Assembly (NCBI GenBank): GCA_032622095.1
Contig: CP136069.1
Coordinates: 121,014,126-121,078,125 of the forward strand
Length of the DNA: 64,000 nucleotides
DNA from: Siphonodentalium dalli
Taxonomy: Eukaryota; Mollusca; Scaphopoda; Gadilida; Siphonodentaliidae
Direction of reading: 5' to 3'
The translations under genes were made by a program, and so were the position numbers. The notes under the pieces are model-generated. The model saw nothing but the letters and a program-made list of their open reading frames with translations, ran no database searches and was not told the origin of the DNA. This document shows positions 47,226 to 59,703 of this stretch, in pieces (positions within the stretch are counted from its first letter, which is position 1; every line of letters starts with the position of its first letter).

Positions 47226-49239
47226 TTGTGTAATAATGAAGACAGTTTGAAAAATGTAATGTATAACACGAGAAACGGGAAAACTTGAAATATGGAAGTA
47301 TGCAAATTTCCCATATAAAATTTGAAAGCTACTTTATAGTATAATTATATTATAATTTATATTTATGGCTAATAATATGATCTTGGTGGTGTTACCATTC
47401 TTGTTGTGTAATGCTCAGCTGTATCGCGCACATACTTGGCGCAAGCATTCACCACGATCAAATAGGTTTCTCACTATGTGTCGGCGCACACGTAGTCCCT
47501 TGTCTCTGAATTTTCCTGCTGCAGGGTAAATCAGGAGAAATCGGGTATGTATGAGACTTCAATTTCCCTGTACACTGATAGATATATTGGCTGGTTAAAG
47601 TGGATGTATCACACAGATGTCGGAAAACGCCTTAGCTTCAAGTTCTTAAGTTAATGAAGGTGTGTAACTTTATAATCTCCTGAGGTCCCGATCGCTTGTC
47701 CATAGTGGTATGCACATCATTACGAAACTCTGGCTTGCTGTCTGCATACAGATAAGCGAGTTAATAGCGCTTTTGAATTATGAAATCACTGTTATAAATC
47801 TCTCAAACACAGATCGTATGAAAAATTGGAATACAATCATGAGGCCCATAATTATTACTTGAAATATTGTAATTAAAAATCCAAGTTAAGATACAGTGCC
47901 ATTGACACTAATTTCTTGAGTGACATTTTCGGTTGTAATATTACGAAAACTGAAGAGGCTACATGAATGGTCAACGCATATCTCTCTTTTATTAAAATTT
48001 ACCAATCTAATTTATTCTCCGTGTTCCAACTATTAACCCGTACCTCTTAAATATTTACAGATGATGAACTTGGAAACATACCAATTAGATTGATTGTGTA
48101 AACATCTCGGGCACACAATAACTGTCCATAAACAATCATACACAGCCATTTATGGCTCAGTCGAAAGGACACACATTACAAAACTCATATTTATCCATAT
48201 CCAAGATCAAGTTCCAGGGGAGAAGGCTTGGTGACATACACATCAAATGTTGAATATATACTGCTCAAGATGTTGTATATATCATGGTTTTAAGTAAACT
48301 ACCCCAATTGTAAATTACTTGCATGGAATGGCTGATGAAAATAAAAGTGAAACAACGTGATGTGACAAAGAATGAGCATTAGCCTGTTGAGTATACTTGT
48401 ATTGAATTCGGTAAAAATGCAACTCTTTACCAAAAAGTTATGTTTACCTAAACAGAAAAGACAATCCAGTCAGTCCGAAATGTATTAACCTAACCACCTG
48501 GCGAAGATGTCTGTTTAATTAATTATTCACTTTTAACTAGATAGTACACGGAGGATGTGAAATGAGTGTTTCTCATATGGTATTTATGAAACGAATCTTG
48601 AATTTTCAGTTTTGGGGAGCCTGTGGGTGAAATATTTTATATACTCCCCCGTACACTATTGGCAAATATCTATAACATAGCTCTCGATATCTCACTCGCT
48701 CTGGCGTATCATTGGGGATATATGTTTAGTTTTAATCCTAATAAAATTCGATAGAGGCGATTTCAAAGACACTAAAATGTCAAACAATTTGTACTGCACG
48801 CCTTATTAATAGTGAAATAAAATGTTATTTAGTTGCGAAAGGAAATAAACTAAAAATAGATTTAGCCTTTATGATACAGCGGATGCAAACCTAAATGGCA
48901 TTCCCTAGATTTGTTACGTAACGGCATCTGATGTCACCCATATCGGTACTAAACAACAAAACGTGCGACATTTTTCTCGATGAAGTTACAAAATACTGCC
49001 TGTAGAATTTGTTTGAAATTATGAATTTGTATGAATTAGTTGACAAAACGGGTGAGGAAAACGACGTGACTGGCGACAGTGCATACGATGTTATAGTTCA
49101 GCTGTATTTAGATTAAATACATATGACTTTGAAAAAGTGTAAAAATCGAACTGTCAAAATGTGACAGCTGAGCACTTGATGCACACAGGCAGCCTGTTCT
49201 CCGGAATATCATCTGCATCTGCTTATAATATAACTTGTT
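47226..49239. other. Non-coding stretch
   Basis: Two kilobases of AT-rich DNA with no recognised gene, RNA or repeat. Confidence 0.45.
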
Positions 49240-49480
49240 TTAGGAATATAATCGCCTCATTTTGAGTCGAAATGTGCTAAAAATTAGAGCATTTTAGTCA
49301 CATTATCGACTCAAAATGAGGCAATTCTAAGCAGATTATGTGCGGACAAAGAGCCAAAAAAGCCAACTCACAACTGTTCAAGTGTACGCGCTTTAATACG
49401 TGTTTTCACTGTGGCCCGCGTCATAACACGAAATAACGGATATGACTCCATTATCTGCTTATTTGAGAAAATAAAATAAT
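49240..49480. mobile_element. Dispersed hairpin-family element, copy 2 (reverse orientation)
   Basis: The hairpin cgcctcattttgagtcgaaa / tcgactcaaaatgaggcaat is followed by gcagattatgtgcggac, agccaactcacaactgttca and ttttcactgtggcccgcg. It is the reverse complement of the order seen at 23450-23660. Confidence 0.75.
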
Positions 49481-50160
49481 CACATTATGTACCTATTTTA
49501 CATTATAGGTCGATTATGTACGTATTGCGCGAGGATATGTTGACACAGGATGTAACAACACAATGAAACTGAGCACTGAGTTATAGTCTGATGGTACATG
49601 TATGAAATATAATTGTTCATTTCTCGAATTTGTCTCAAAACTAGAAAACGCAGAACATATGGAGCAAATGTGGAGTGACTGAGGACATATTGCTTTCAAA
49701 ATTTTAAAATGTTGTACACTGTCCTGGCGAGTAGATAATACCTGATACCCACTAACATGCATATATATCCTCTGTCTATTTATCATATGACACCGATTAT
49801 GTATAAAATAACACTTGTCTTAACATTGGCGAGTGGAATGTTAACTTCAACGAACACAGCAACGTTGCTGATTGTCCCATGAAATAAGTCTCCTAAACGT
49901 GCGCTAGTTTACTTCGCGTATTCTCAACATCGGCGACATTGATCGGGTTTCACCATATATTCAATTTTACTATCAAATAACCAACAGTCAAATGGAACGA
50001 GGTTTCTAAATTCTCCCAACATTTCTAAATTATCAACAAACAAAAATAGAAATACCACATTTTAATTGCACGACAATATTCACAATTTGATGTTTTTGTA
50101 GTAGTATGGTGAGTGTATAGACACCTACAAGTTGATACATTTAATTTCAACCTTGTTTCT
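49481..50160. other. Non-coding stretch
   Basis: No recognisable feature. The 90-residue minus frame at 49514-49786 shows no domain. Confidence 0.35.
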
Positions 50161-50165
50161 GCTTT

Positions 50166-50531
50166 ATGGACTATATTTTGTTAATTAAACAAATATTTCA
50201 GTTTATTCTCACAGAAATCGTGGCTTGCCGTAAATCAGCAGCTGAATATTCGGGTGAAACAACTGGCAATGTGACAGAAATTGTTTATTTCCATGAATCA
50301 GAAGCTGGACATTACGGTGAAGCAACCCAAAATAATGTGACAGATCTTCCAGGTTCAGACGAATTCGATGAAGGCGAGTCGGACATTGAATTGCCTTTAA
50401 CTGACGATTCACCACCAGCAAACAAACGAACGATTACCAAGGTTATCAAGCAAAATTGGTCGGACGAAGAGCCCAGAGCTTCACAAATACTGTTGCTATT
50501 ATTTAGAGACTCGAACATGACCCAGATGTAA
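50166..50531 (+). CDS. Possible acidic exon or short ORF, hypothetical
   Basis: The frame has 121 codons from an ATG at 50166. Its first 16 or so codons overlap a plausible 3' splice site: tttcag ends at 50201 and cacag at 50214, after T-rich DNA, so the coding part may really start at 50215. After that it reads CRKSAAEYSGETTGNVTEIV, ESEAGHYGEATQNNVTDL, then an acidic run (DEFDEGESDIELPLTDD) and a basic KRTITKVIKQNWSDEE. The first part holds a weak internal repeat (S-x-A-x-x-Y-x-G-E-x-T). The composition differs from the repeat-driven frames nearby. I recognise no family. It could be an exon of an unseen gene, transposon-derived, or chance. Confidence 0.3.
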   Translation: MDYILLIKQIFQFILTEIVACRKSAAEYSGETTGNVTEIVYFHESEAGHYGEATQNNVTDLPGSDEFDEGESDIELPLTDDSPPANKRTITKVIKQNWSDEEPRASQILLLLFRDSNMTQM

Positions 50532-51369
50532 TGATTTCAGCCGATTAAGATAATTAAGTTTGAATTGAAACAAGGTGGTGTGTTGTACCGTATAGCTAAC
50601 CACCTGATTGTTAATAAAATAAGTGCTGAAAATCATAAAAATAAGTAACATTTACAACAGTTGTCGTCAACAGTGCTAGTACTTCCGTTTTTATGTTTAG
50701 CACCAATCACTAACTGTCTTTTTTAAAGCTGGCATGCTGCGCCTGGCTTATTAGCGGTGATTTTGCTAGGGTGTGGTATGCATGGACCGGTAGCTGCCCC
50801 AGTGGAAGGAAATCATGTTAGGCATAGGGAACTTGTTTATTTGGGAAGATATTATTTTTTTATTTACAGGAATGACTTTAATGGTCTTATTTTATCACAC
50901 TCCTTCGATCAGTAGCCATCTTTTGCAATTAAGAATTTTCATTTGGAATTAGTCAGCATGTAATATTGCATCCCAGCACTTTCAATAGTCATTTTCAAAA
51001 TGAGTGAATAAACATTTTCATAATCTTGACTGAGCTGAATTACTGAGTTATTACTGAGTTATTGCAATATGTGCAAATATATGAGAGAAGAGCTCATTTG
51101 TCGATTATACATTGCACAAATCAACATGTATGTACATGATTTGACTGCAGAAGATGCACAGATCTATCATAGTTAGGTCATTAAATAAAATAGATAGGTT
51201 TTCAGAAAGTAAACTGATTCCTATATTGTTTTTTCTTTCATATATTATTGTTTCATAATATGAAAACGTATTAGAGAAAAGAACAAATGTTAATAATGTT
51301 CATGGATAATTATATGAGGTAAAGACTACCGTAAAGTTAAACTGTTTTCATCTAGCTGGAAAAATAAAA
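50532..51369. other. Non-coding stretch
   Basis: AT-rich; nothing recognisable. Confidence 0.4.
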
Positions 51370-51666
51370 GAATTGGAGAGGGTGGTGAGGGGAGGTCACC
51401 TCTGTCAACCGTAGAAAATATGGTACTGTTGGTCTGAAAACGACAAAGTGTCCACAAATTGTTGGTTGGAAAATCAAACAATGAGAATAATTTCAACCAC
51501 ATTTAGATAAGATAACATTGAAAGCAAAACATACAGACAAATGGTGAAATGGGTGTAACATGTCCAACTAAGGTTGTGTCGGCCATGAAATTTCCAACTG
51601 TTGAAAAATGTTACCAAAGTTTAGGGAGTGAAACACCCCCCCCCCATGTCTCCACGTCCCTAAACC
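51370..51666 (+). mobile_element. ttccaact-class repeat, copy in plus orientation
   Basis: The segment from gagggtggtgagggg through ctgttggtctgaaaacgaca, aattgttggttggaaaatca and catgaaatttccaactgttg to ccacgtcccta is almost identical to the reverse complement of 63006-63305. The terminal ccatgtctccacgtccct resembles the hAT-like end at 43832-43850. A deletion of about 40 bases distinguishes it from the other copy. Confidence 0.75.
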
Positions 51667-52549
51667 AGCTGGAAAGTCTGTCGTGTGAGCAAATTATTAC
51701 CAAATAATTTTCAGATCAAACACTATGTAATCTAATAAATGCATAATGCTCTGCAAAATATATATACGGAGTTTGATGATAATATGCTAATACGTTGAAT
51801 TAACATTTGAATAATTCAGCTCAACACAGATTGGCATTCAATTGTCTGCCGTTTTTATCCATACCCATCGGGGTGTATCTCCGGGTCTATCATTGCCATC
51901 ACGATTGATACCAGTGAAGTAAATTTTGCATGACCTGATACCATCAATTGCTGCATATAACCTTGCCATCAAGTATCAGATAAAACCGATCTAACAAGCA
52001 TTGTACTCGGCGCTTGTGTATTTTGATATCAGATTGTCTGCGTCTAATTCGGTCTTTGGGTTCAGAATCGCGGAACAATTGCACGGATATTATTTATAAT
52101 GGTTCGAATTGAAGCGACACGTGTCTGATAATTCAGATAAACGACATTGTTTGCTCTTTTAAAAATGTGTTCGTGCACTTAGCGGTATGGCAGAGCTGCA
52201 CGATTGGGGCGAAATCATGCATTGAGTTAGTGCATGTGCCAACAACGTTATACCCAAACAATATGAACCAAAACAGCTGTACGGTATGCTTGTATGCAGT
52301 ATATAAGTTAAATGTTTCTAGTTGTCTAGATCTGTCTTAGAGTGGTACAAGGCCGGGTGGGACAAATATCATGGTTTCACCGACGCGACGCGGATGGTAG
52401 TTTTGTCAGACCGAGCTGTGTGCACGCATTATCATAAACATGGCATAAAATAAAATTTACCATGTCGGCGAACCCAAAGACTTTGAAATATCTGACTGCA
52501 CTAGATCCTGCCGTGAATCTCTGTTCTGGTTACGCCCGTATATATATCA
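51667..52549. other. Non-coding stretch left of the Helitron array
   Basis: No gene or repeat recognised. Confidence 0.35.
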
Positions 52550-53215
52550 CTAGCAGGTTAGCCCGCCACTGGCGGCATTCGTCAGAAACATGACAATTTT
52601 TTATTTTTTTAATTAATTTTTTAATTGAATTTTTTGTTTTTCAGTGAGTTAATTTTGCCTTTTTAATTTACTGGCTTTTTTAATTATTTTTTTTTAATTA
52701 ATTTTTAGTTTAATTTTTTGTTTTTCAATTTGACCCGATTTGACCTTGAATTTATCATTCTCAAGGTCAAGGTCAGTTCGGGGTCACAATTTAACCGGTC
52801 CATGACACTTCACGTAGGTAGCAAGTTTGAGCTCAATCGGTTCGAGTCTATAAAGGACACACACATATATATCATTTGTGTGTACCCGTTTCAAGGTGAA
52901 GATCACCTCGGGCGGAAAAACTGACCCGATGAAAATCTCCCTCGTTCCTAGGAAGCCCTAAGTGCGTAAGAATCACACAACACGCTCATGTCTGGATACA
53001 TATGCATGGTCACGCCCGTACACAGACGTAAGACTCACATTACACGCATACGCTCTTTATCAACAACACTGCGGATACGAACGCTCTTTAACTATCAACG
53101 CGATTAAATCCACAGTGCCGCTTTTTTGTGACTCAGAGTGGAGAACGGGTGCTCGGAGCTTCTCCAAAACGCCGCGACGACCATTCCCGAATGAAGTCTC
53201 AAAAGATATAGTAGA
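52550..53215 (-). mobile_element. Helitron-like unit A
   Basis: On the minus strand it starts TCTACTATATCTTTTGAGAC and ends with gccgccagtggcgggctaac followed by ctgCTAG. The left flank is A. The interior has gaccttgaccttgag-type and ctgacccgatgaaaatctcc sequence. No coding frame. Confidence 0.75.
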
Positions 53216-53890
53216 CTAGCAGGTTAGCCCGCCACTGGCGTGGTTGGTCAGAAACATGACAGTTTTAATTTTTTAATGTTTTTTTTTTTTTTTTTTTTAA
53301 TTAATTTTTGGTTTTTCAACATTTTACCCGATTGAATTGGTCATTTTCAAGGTCAAGGTCAGGTCGGGGTCACAATTTAACCCGTTCATGACACTTCCCG
53401 TAGGTATCAAGTGTGAGCGCAATCGGTTCGAGTCTATAAATGACACATGCACACATATATATATAATTTGTGGGTACCCGTTTCGAGGTGAAAATCACCT
53501 AGGGCGGAAAACCTGACCCGATCCGCGTTCATAGGAAGCCCTAAGTACGTAAGAACCACACAACACGCATATATATAATTTGTGGGTACCCGTTTCAAGG
53601 TTAACATCACCTAGTGACGCAATGTAGACAGTGTCGTTCGCGGTGATTTTGATGATTGGGAGTTTATCACTTGATTAACCACCGCAGTGCCGTTCGCGGT
53701 GATTTTGATGATTGTGAGTGGAGAAAGGGTGCTCAGAGCTTCTCCAAAATGCGACAACTACGGTGTCCGTTGGATTTTACCCTTATATACGAAATTTGAG
53801 CTCGATCCGACCAGCCTTTTTCGATTCTATGAAGTACACACACATAACACACACATATATATCCGGAAGTCTCAAAATATATAGTAGAGA
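53216..53890 (-). mobile_element. Helitron-like unit B
   Basis: It is joined directly to unit A: the CTAG of B (53216-53219) abuts the TC of A. Its 5' end reads TCTCTACTATATATTTTGAG on the minus strand and is followed on the plus strand by T. It contains a poly(T) run (53279-53298) and two copies of tttgtgggtacccgtttc. Confidence 0.72.
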
Positions 53891-53976
53891 TATTCCATAA
53901 GTTCAAAACCTGAGAACTTTTTGAAGATCTGACATGTACATGTATATTTTATTATATAATTATATATAATTATCTA

Positions 53977-54903
53977 TCTATTATATATTTTGGAAGATCT
54001 GTGTGTCTGTGTGTGGTCTGTGTGTGTGTGTCTGTGTGTGTGTTCGCGATGAACTCAAAAACGGCCCACCCGATTTCGATGAAACTTGGTATGTGGGGGT
54101 ATTTTCGGCCGGGGACGAACATAGGCCTATTAATTTGTCCGTGCGAGGTCAACTTTTCACGTGCCGAGGTCAAATCTGTTTTTACGCCGTTTTGCGCTAA
54201 TATATTTCAGTTCGGTGCTTACAAATCGATTCGAAACAGCGCGAATAATAACATGCCAGTCATAATAATGACACTATGAGAATCTTTCGTGTTTCCTCTT
54301 TCCAACGATATATAATATGTATGTATCCGTTTTAGTTATCTGCCTCAATTATTAAGAAGAAGTGGTACGATCTTCTATCAGGGTAAAAACAATGCGTAAC
54401 TTCTATGACGTCGTTAGAGGTCATAAAGTTAGATCACGTTAACTCTTCTCCGGCCGATGCATTTGACTGTTTCAGACGTCTTGGCGATATCTCGGGCACC
54501 GATGGTAATTTATCTTTACGTTGAAACTTGATAATTAATGAGCGTGTGTATATGAGGCGCGTTTATATACTTCAGTGGAAATCAAATCGGGTTAAACTGG
54601 CGGATTTTTTCGGACGAAATTTGATGCATAGGGTATCTCGGTATCCGCTGGGCCGATTTCCCGGTATCCGCTGGGCCGATTTCCACCATTTTTGGGGTGT
54701 TGGTCCACCTGACCTTGACCTTCAAAATGGTCAATTCAAGGTCAAATCGGGTAAAACCGGATGGATTTCGACGGGTACTTTTGTCGGGTACTTTTGTTCG
54801 GGCACTGTGTTTTGGACGGGTCAAATCGTGACCCCACTTGACCTTGGCCTTCAAAATAGACAATTCAAGGTCAAAGCCCGGACGAAGTCGGGTCACCTTC
54901 TAG
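53977..54903 (+). mobile_element. Helitron-like unit C
   Basis: It starts TCTATTATATATTTTGGAAG after A and ends with gcccggacgaagtcgggtca followed by ccttCTAG and T. It holds a (TG)-rich 5' part and partial 130-bp repeats (gacctgaccttgacctt). Unlike its neighbours it belongs to the gacgaagtc hairpin subfamily. Confidence 0.72.
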
Positions 54904-55836
54904 TACTATATATTTTGAGACTTCCGTATATATATATATATGTGTGTGTACTTTATAGAATCGAAAACGGCTGGCTCGATTGAGTTCAAACTTCCCATCT
55001 AAGGGTAAACACACACGAACACCGTAGTTGTCGCGTTTTGGAGAAGCTCAGAGCACCCGTTCTCCAATCTCAGTCACAAAAAACGGCACTGCGGTGGTTA
55101 ATCAAGTGATAATTTAATGAGCGTTTGTTTTTGACGCATCGCTATAAAGAGCGTCTGTTTACCATTCAACGTTATTAGTATCTGCGGAGAGATATACGGG
55201 ATTTTGAGTGGTTTCCTATGCGGGGAGATTTATTGGATGCCATAATACTCTTACAACATCATTGTTATAGTATGTATGACACTTAGGTCAGGGCTTGGGG
55301 AGGGGGGTTAGTTAGTGTGGATATAGGCATAATGCTTCTCAGAAATCCCGGTTACAAACCAACACTCACAATTTCGTCTTTTGCATCAGATACCAACACC
55401 TCGACCGATCGGGACGAAACTTGGTAAGTGAGTGTAGTTTGACCAGGTGGTCGTCGTTGTCGTATTGGCGAGCCCGTGCGACGCCTTGCAGCGCATGCAC
55501 AGACGAGATCTCGGAAACGGGTGGAGCTTTCGACTTGAAATTTGCTATGTGAATGTATCTTGCCCCGGATACGAATTTTATCGGGTCGCCGAGCCCGTGC
55601 GACGCCAGCTTCGCGCATGCGCAGACCAGATCTCGGAAAGGGTGGAGCTACCGACTTGAAATTTGGTTTTTGAATAGCCCGGACAACGTCGGGCTCAACA
55701 ATTTTTCATCGGGTCAGTTCTTTCCGCCCGATGTACCTTAAATCTTTTAGGGACGGGTACCATAATTTCTCGTTGAAAAGCCAAAACAAATGTCATGTTT
55801 CGGACCAACGCCGCCAGTGGCGGGCTAACCTGCTAG
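54904..55836 (+). mobile_element. Helitron-like unit D
   Basis: It starts TACTATATATTTTGAGACTT directly after the CTAG of unit C, so the initial TC is missing, and ends gccgccagtggcgggctaac followed by ctgCTAG. The interior has cggaaacgggtggagctttc and gagcccgtgcgacgcc. Confidence 0.7.
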
Positions 55837-56698
55837 TCTATACTATATATTTTGAGACTTCCGTATATATATGTGTGTGTGTGTGTGGTTACTTTATGGA
55901 ATCCAAAACGCGTGTACAGATCGAGCTCAAACTTCGTATGTATGTGTGAAATCCCACGGACACCGCCGTGGTCGCGTTTTGGAGAAGCTCAGAGCACCCG
56001 TTCTCCAATCTCTGTCACAAAAAACGGCACTGCGGTGGTTAAGACATCAACGATCTTTATATTGACCTTGTACGGAGGTGTTATCAATTAACGCTCTTTA
56101 TTGCAATGGACGTGGCTAAACGACTGACCCCATGCGTCTGAAATACGGATGCGGATTCCAATGGACGTGGCTAAACGACTGACCCCATGCGTCCGAAATA
56201 CGGATGCGGACGAAATGCAATTATCTCGACTGTATATTGCAGAGGGATTTCACGACGGGATTAATTGACTGTCCGCTCTGAAGTTTAGGACGGGGAGGAC
56301 GGGTACCATGAATTAACTCATTGAAAAACAAAGAATGCGTTATCTCGGAAACGGGTGGAGCTTTCGACTTGAAATTTGCTATGTGAATGTATCTTGCCCC
56401 GGATACAAATTTTATCGGGTCGCCGAGCCCGTGCGACGCCAACTTCGCGCATGCGCAGACGAGATCTCAGAAACGGGTGGAGCTATCGACTTGAAATATA
56501 CTATGTGAATGTATCTTGCCCCGGATACGAATTTTATCGGGTCGCCGAGCCCGTGCGACGCAAGCTTCGCGCATGCGCAGACCAGATCTCGGAAACGGGT
56601 GGAGCTATCGACTTGAAATTTGGTTAAATTAAAAAAATGTCATGTTTCTGAAACAAAGCCATGAGACGAATGCCGCCAGTGGCGGGCTAAACTGCTAG
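55837..56698 (+). mobile_element. Helitron-like unit E
   Basis: Starts TCTATACTATATATTTTGAG and ends gccgccagtggcgggctaaa then ctgCTAG. A 55-base segment (aatggacgtggctaaacgac...) is tandemly doubled at 56098-56215, and the ~122-bp cggaaacgggtggagc unit occurs twice. Confidence 0.75.
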
Positions 56699-56960
56699 TC
56701 TACTATATAATTTGAAACTTCCGTATATATATGTGTGTGTATATATGTGGGTACTTCATAGAATCGAAAACGCGTGTACAGATTGATCGGGCTCAACCCG
56801 GACAACGTCGGGCTCAACAATTTTTCATCGGGTCAGTTCTTTCCGCCCGATGTACCTTAAATCTTTTAGGGACGGGTACCATAATTTCTCTTGATTAAAA
56901 AGGCACCATTAAAATGTCATGTTTCTGACCAACGCCGCCAGTGGCGGGCTAACCTGCTAG
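56699..56960 (+). mobile_element. Helitron-like unit F (short)
   Basis: A 262-bp unit, TCTACTATATAATTTGAAAC to gccgccagtggcgggctaac ctgCTAG. It keeps the termini and the acaacgtcgggctcaacaat piece but lacks the 122-bp repeats, so it is an internally deleted form. Confidence 0.75.
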
Positions 56961-58893
56961 TCTATACTATATATTTTGAGACTTCGTATATGTGTGTGTG
57001 TGTACTTCATAGAATCCAAAACGCGTGTAAAGATTGAGCTCAAACTTCCTATGTAAGTGTCAAATCACACCGACACGACCGTGGTCGCAGTTTAGAAAAG
57101 CTCAGAGCACCCGTTCTCCAATCTCAAATCACCGCAAAGGCACGGCGTGGGTTAATCAAGTGATTATTTAATGAGCGTTTGTTTTTGACGCATGTCTATA
57201 AAGAGCGTCTGTTTGCCATTCAACGTTATTTGCATCTGCAGAGAGATATACGGAACATACATTAAATTAAAAAAACATTTGTTTCTGACCAACCCTGCGA
57301 GCACGGATGGCGCGCTTTGTTTTTACAGTATATAATAATATACCGAAATCATCCCAGATAATCACGAATATAGCATCAGATTTCTCCCCAGATATAGCTA
57401 CTGGAATCTGCCAATCTACGGGAAATTCCAGGGAATGCCGATTGAGCTCAAACTTGCTACCCACGGGAAGTGTCATATTTTTGAGTGTGTCCTTTATAGA
57501 CTCGAACCGATTGAGCTCAAACTTGCTAAATAAGAAAATAGCCCCCAAGCCGTAAATATCAACAACAACGATATTGCTACCTACGGGGAGCAACGTTGTT
57601 AGCATCTGCAGAATTATGCAGACAGAAAGTGCTTTCCTATTTTTAGAACGCAACACATGTTTACGTCGCGTTGGTGATTGAGGTTCACAACGGGGTTAAT
57701 TGACTGTCCGCTCTTTGCGACGATGAGGTTCACGGCGGGGACTATTGACCAACACTCACAATTTCGTCTTTTGCATCAGATACCAACACCTCGACCGATC
57801 GGGACGAAACTTGGTACGTGAGTGTAGTTTGACCAGGTGGTCGTCGCTGTTGTATTGGCGAGCCCGTGCGACGCCCGTGCAGCGCATGCGCAGACGAGAT
57901 ATCGGAAACGGGTGGAGCTATCGACTTGAAATTTGGTATGTGAATGTATCTTGCGCCGGGTACAAATTTTATCGGGTCGCCGAGCCCGTGCGACGCCAGC
58001 TTCGCGCATGCGCAGACCAGATCTCGGAAACGGGTGAGGCTACCGGGTACAAATTTTTCTTATTGAAACGCGTGGAGCTAAAAATAAAAAAAATATATAT
58101 AAAAACATGTCATGTTTCGGACAAGCCGCCGGTGGCGGGCTAACCTAATCTGCCAATCTACGGGAAATTCCAGGGAATGCCGATTGAGCTCAAACTTGCT
58201 ACCCACGGGAAGTGTCATATTTTTGAGTGTGTCCTTTATAGACTCGAACCGATTGAGCTCAAACTTGCTAAATAAGAAAATAGCCCCCAAGCCGTAAATA
58301 TCAACAACAACGATATTGCTACCTACGGGGAGCAACGTTGTTAGCATCTGCAGAATTATGCAGACAGAAAGTGCTTTCCTATTTTTAGAACGCAACACAT
58401 GTTTACGTCGCGTTGGTGATTGAGGTTCACAACGGGGTTAATTGACTGTCCGCTCTTTGCGACGATGAGGTTCACGGCGGGGACTATTGACCAACACTCA
58501 CAATTTCGTCTTTTGCATCAGATACCAACACCTCGACTGATCGGGACGAAACTTGGTACGTGAGTGTAGTTTGACCAGGTGGTCGTCGCTGTCGTATTGG
58601 CGAGCCCGTGCGACGCCCGTGCAGCGCATGCGCAGACGAGATATCGGAAACGGGTGGAGCTATCGACTTGAAATTTGGTATGTGAATGTATCTTGCGCTG
58701 GGTACAAATTTTATCGGGTCGCCGAGCCCGTGCGACACCAGCTTCGCGCATGCGCAGACCAGATCTCGGAAACGGGTGAGGCTACCGGGTACAAATTTTT
58801 CTTATTGAAACGCGTGGAGCTAAAAATAAAAAAAAAATATATAAAAACATGTCATGTTTCGGACAAGCCGCCGGTGGCGGGCTAACCTGCTAG
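56961..58893 (+). mobile_element. Helitron-like unit G containing a 742-bp tandem duplication
   Basis: Starts TCTATACTATATATTTTGAG and ends gccgccggtggcgggctaac ctgCTAG. Bases 57405-58146 are repeated at once as 58147-58888 with only a handful of substitutions. The first copy stops eight bases into gctaacct, just before the CTAG end, so the duplication breakpoint lies inside the terminus. Confidence 0.8.
57405..58888 (+). repeat. 742-bp tandem duplication, two copies
   Basis: Copy 1 is 57405-58146 and copy 2 is 58147-58888, both starting aatctgccaatctacgggaa. I counted about five or six differences, including a C/T in ctcgac(c/t)gatcggg and a change in an A run, so the event is recent. Mirror frames in the two copies are duplicates, not paralogous genes. 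Confidence 0.95.
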
Positions 58894-59703
58894 TCTCTTC
58901 TATATATTTTGAGAACTCCTTGTATTCGAGAGATAGCCCACACCCTCCGGACCTCAATGATATGATCGTGAATGAGTATTGATATACCCCACTAAACTTT
59001 GACAAACACCATTAATGGTGTGTAGATCATTTACATATCTCTCCTATATATTTTGATACAATCTATCTAATTTACATATCTCTCTTATATATTTATGTTT
59101 GTGTGTGTGTTGTGTACTTCATACAAATCTACGATTCTCGACCGATCGGGACGAAACTTGGTACGTGTGTGTAGTTTGACCAGGCGGTGGTCGTAGTCGT
59201 GGTCGTAGCCCGTGCGACGCCCGTGCAGCGCATGCGCAGACGAGATCTCGGAAACGGGTGGAGCTATCGACTTGAAATTTGCTATGTCAATGTATCTTGC
59301 GCCGGGTACAAATTTTATCGGGTCGCCGAGCCCGTGCGACGCCCGTGCAGCGCATGCGCAGACGAGATCTCGGAAACGGGTGGAGCTATCGACTTGAAAT
59401 TTGCTATGTGAATGTATCTTGCGCCGGGTACAAATTTTATCGGGTCGCCGAGCCCGTGCGACGCCCGTGCAGCGCATGCACAGACGAGATCTCGGAAACG
59501 GGTGGAGCTATCGACTTGAAATTTGGCATGTGAATGTATCTTGCGCCGGGTACAAATTTTCATGCGCAGACCAGATCTCGGAAACTGGTGGAGCTACCGG
59601 GTACAAATTTTTATTATTGAAACGCGTGGAGCTAAAAATTAAAAAAATATATATAAAAATGTCATGTTTCGGACAAGCCGCCGGTGGCGGGCTAACCTGC
59701 TAG
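58894..59703 (+). mobile_element. Helitron-like unit H, possibly nested
   Basis: It begins TCTCTTCTATATATTTTGAG and ends gccgccggtggcgggctaac ctgCTAG. Further TC starts (tctctcctatatattttgat at 59038 and tctctcttatatatttatg at 59078) suggest two more 5' ends nested within, so this may be two or three overlapping insertions. Three ~122-bp repeats fill 59206-59560. Confidence 0.65.
59206..59570 (+). repeat. ~122-bp tandem repeat, three copies
   Basis: Each unit runs from gcccgtgcgacgcccgtgca through cagacgagatctcggaaacg and cttgaaatttgctatgtgaa to gggtacaaattttatcgggt. Copies start near 59208, 59330 and 59452. The same unit occurs once or twice in units D, E, G and J. Confidence 0.88.
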
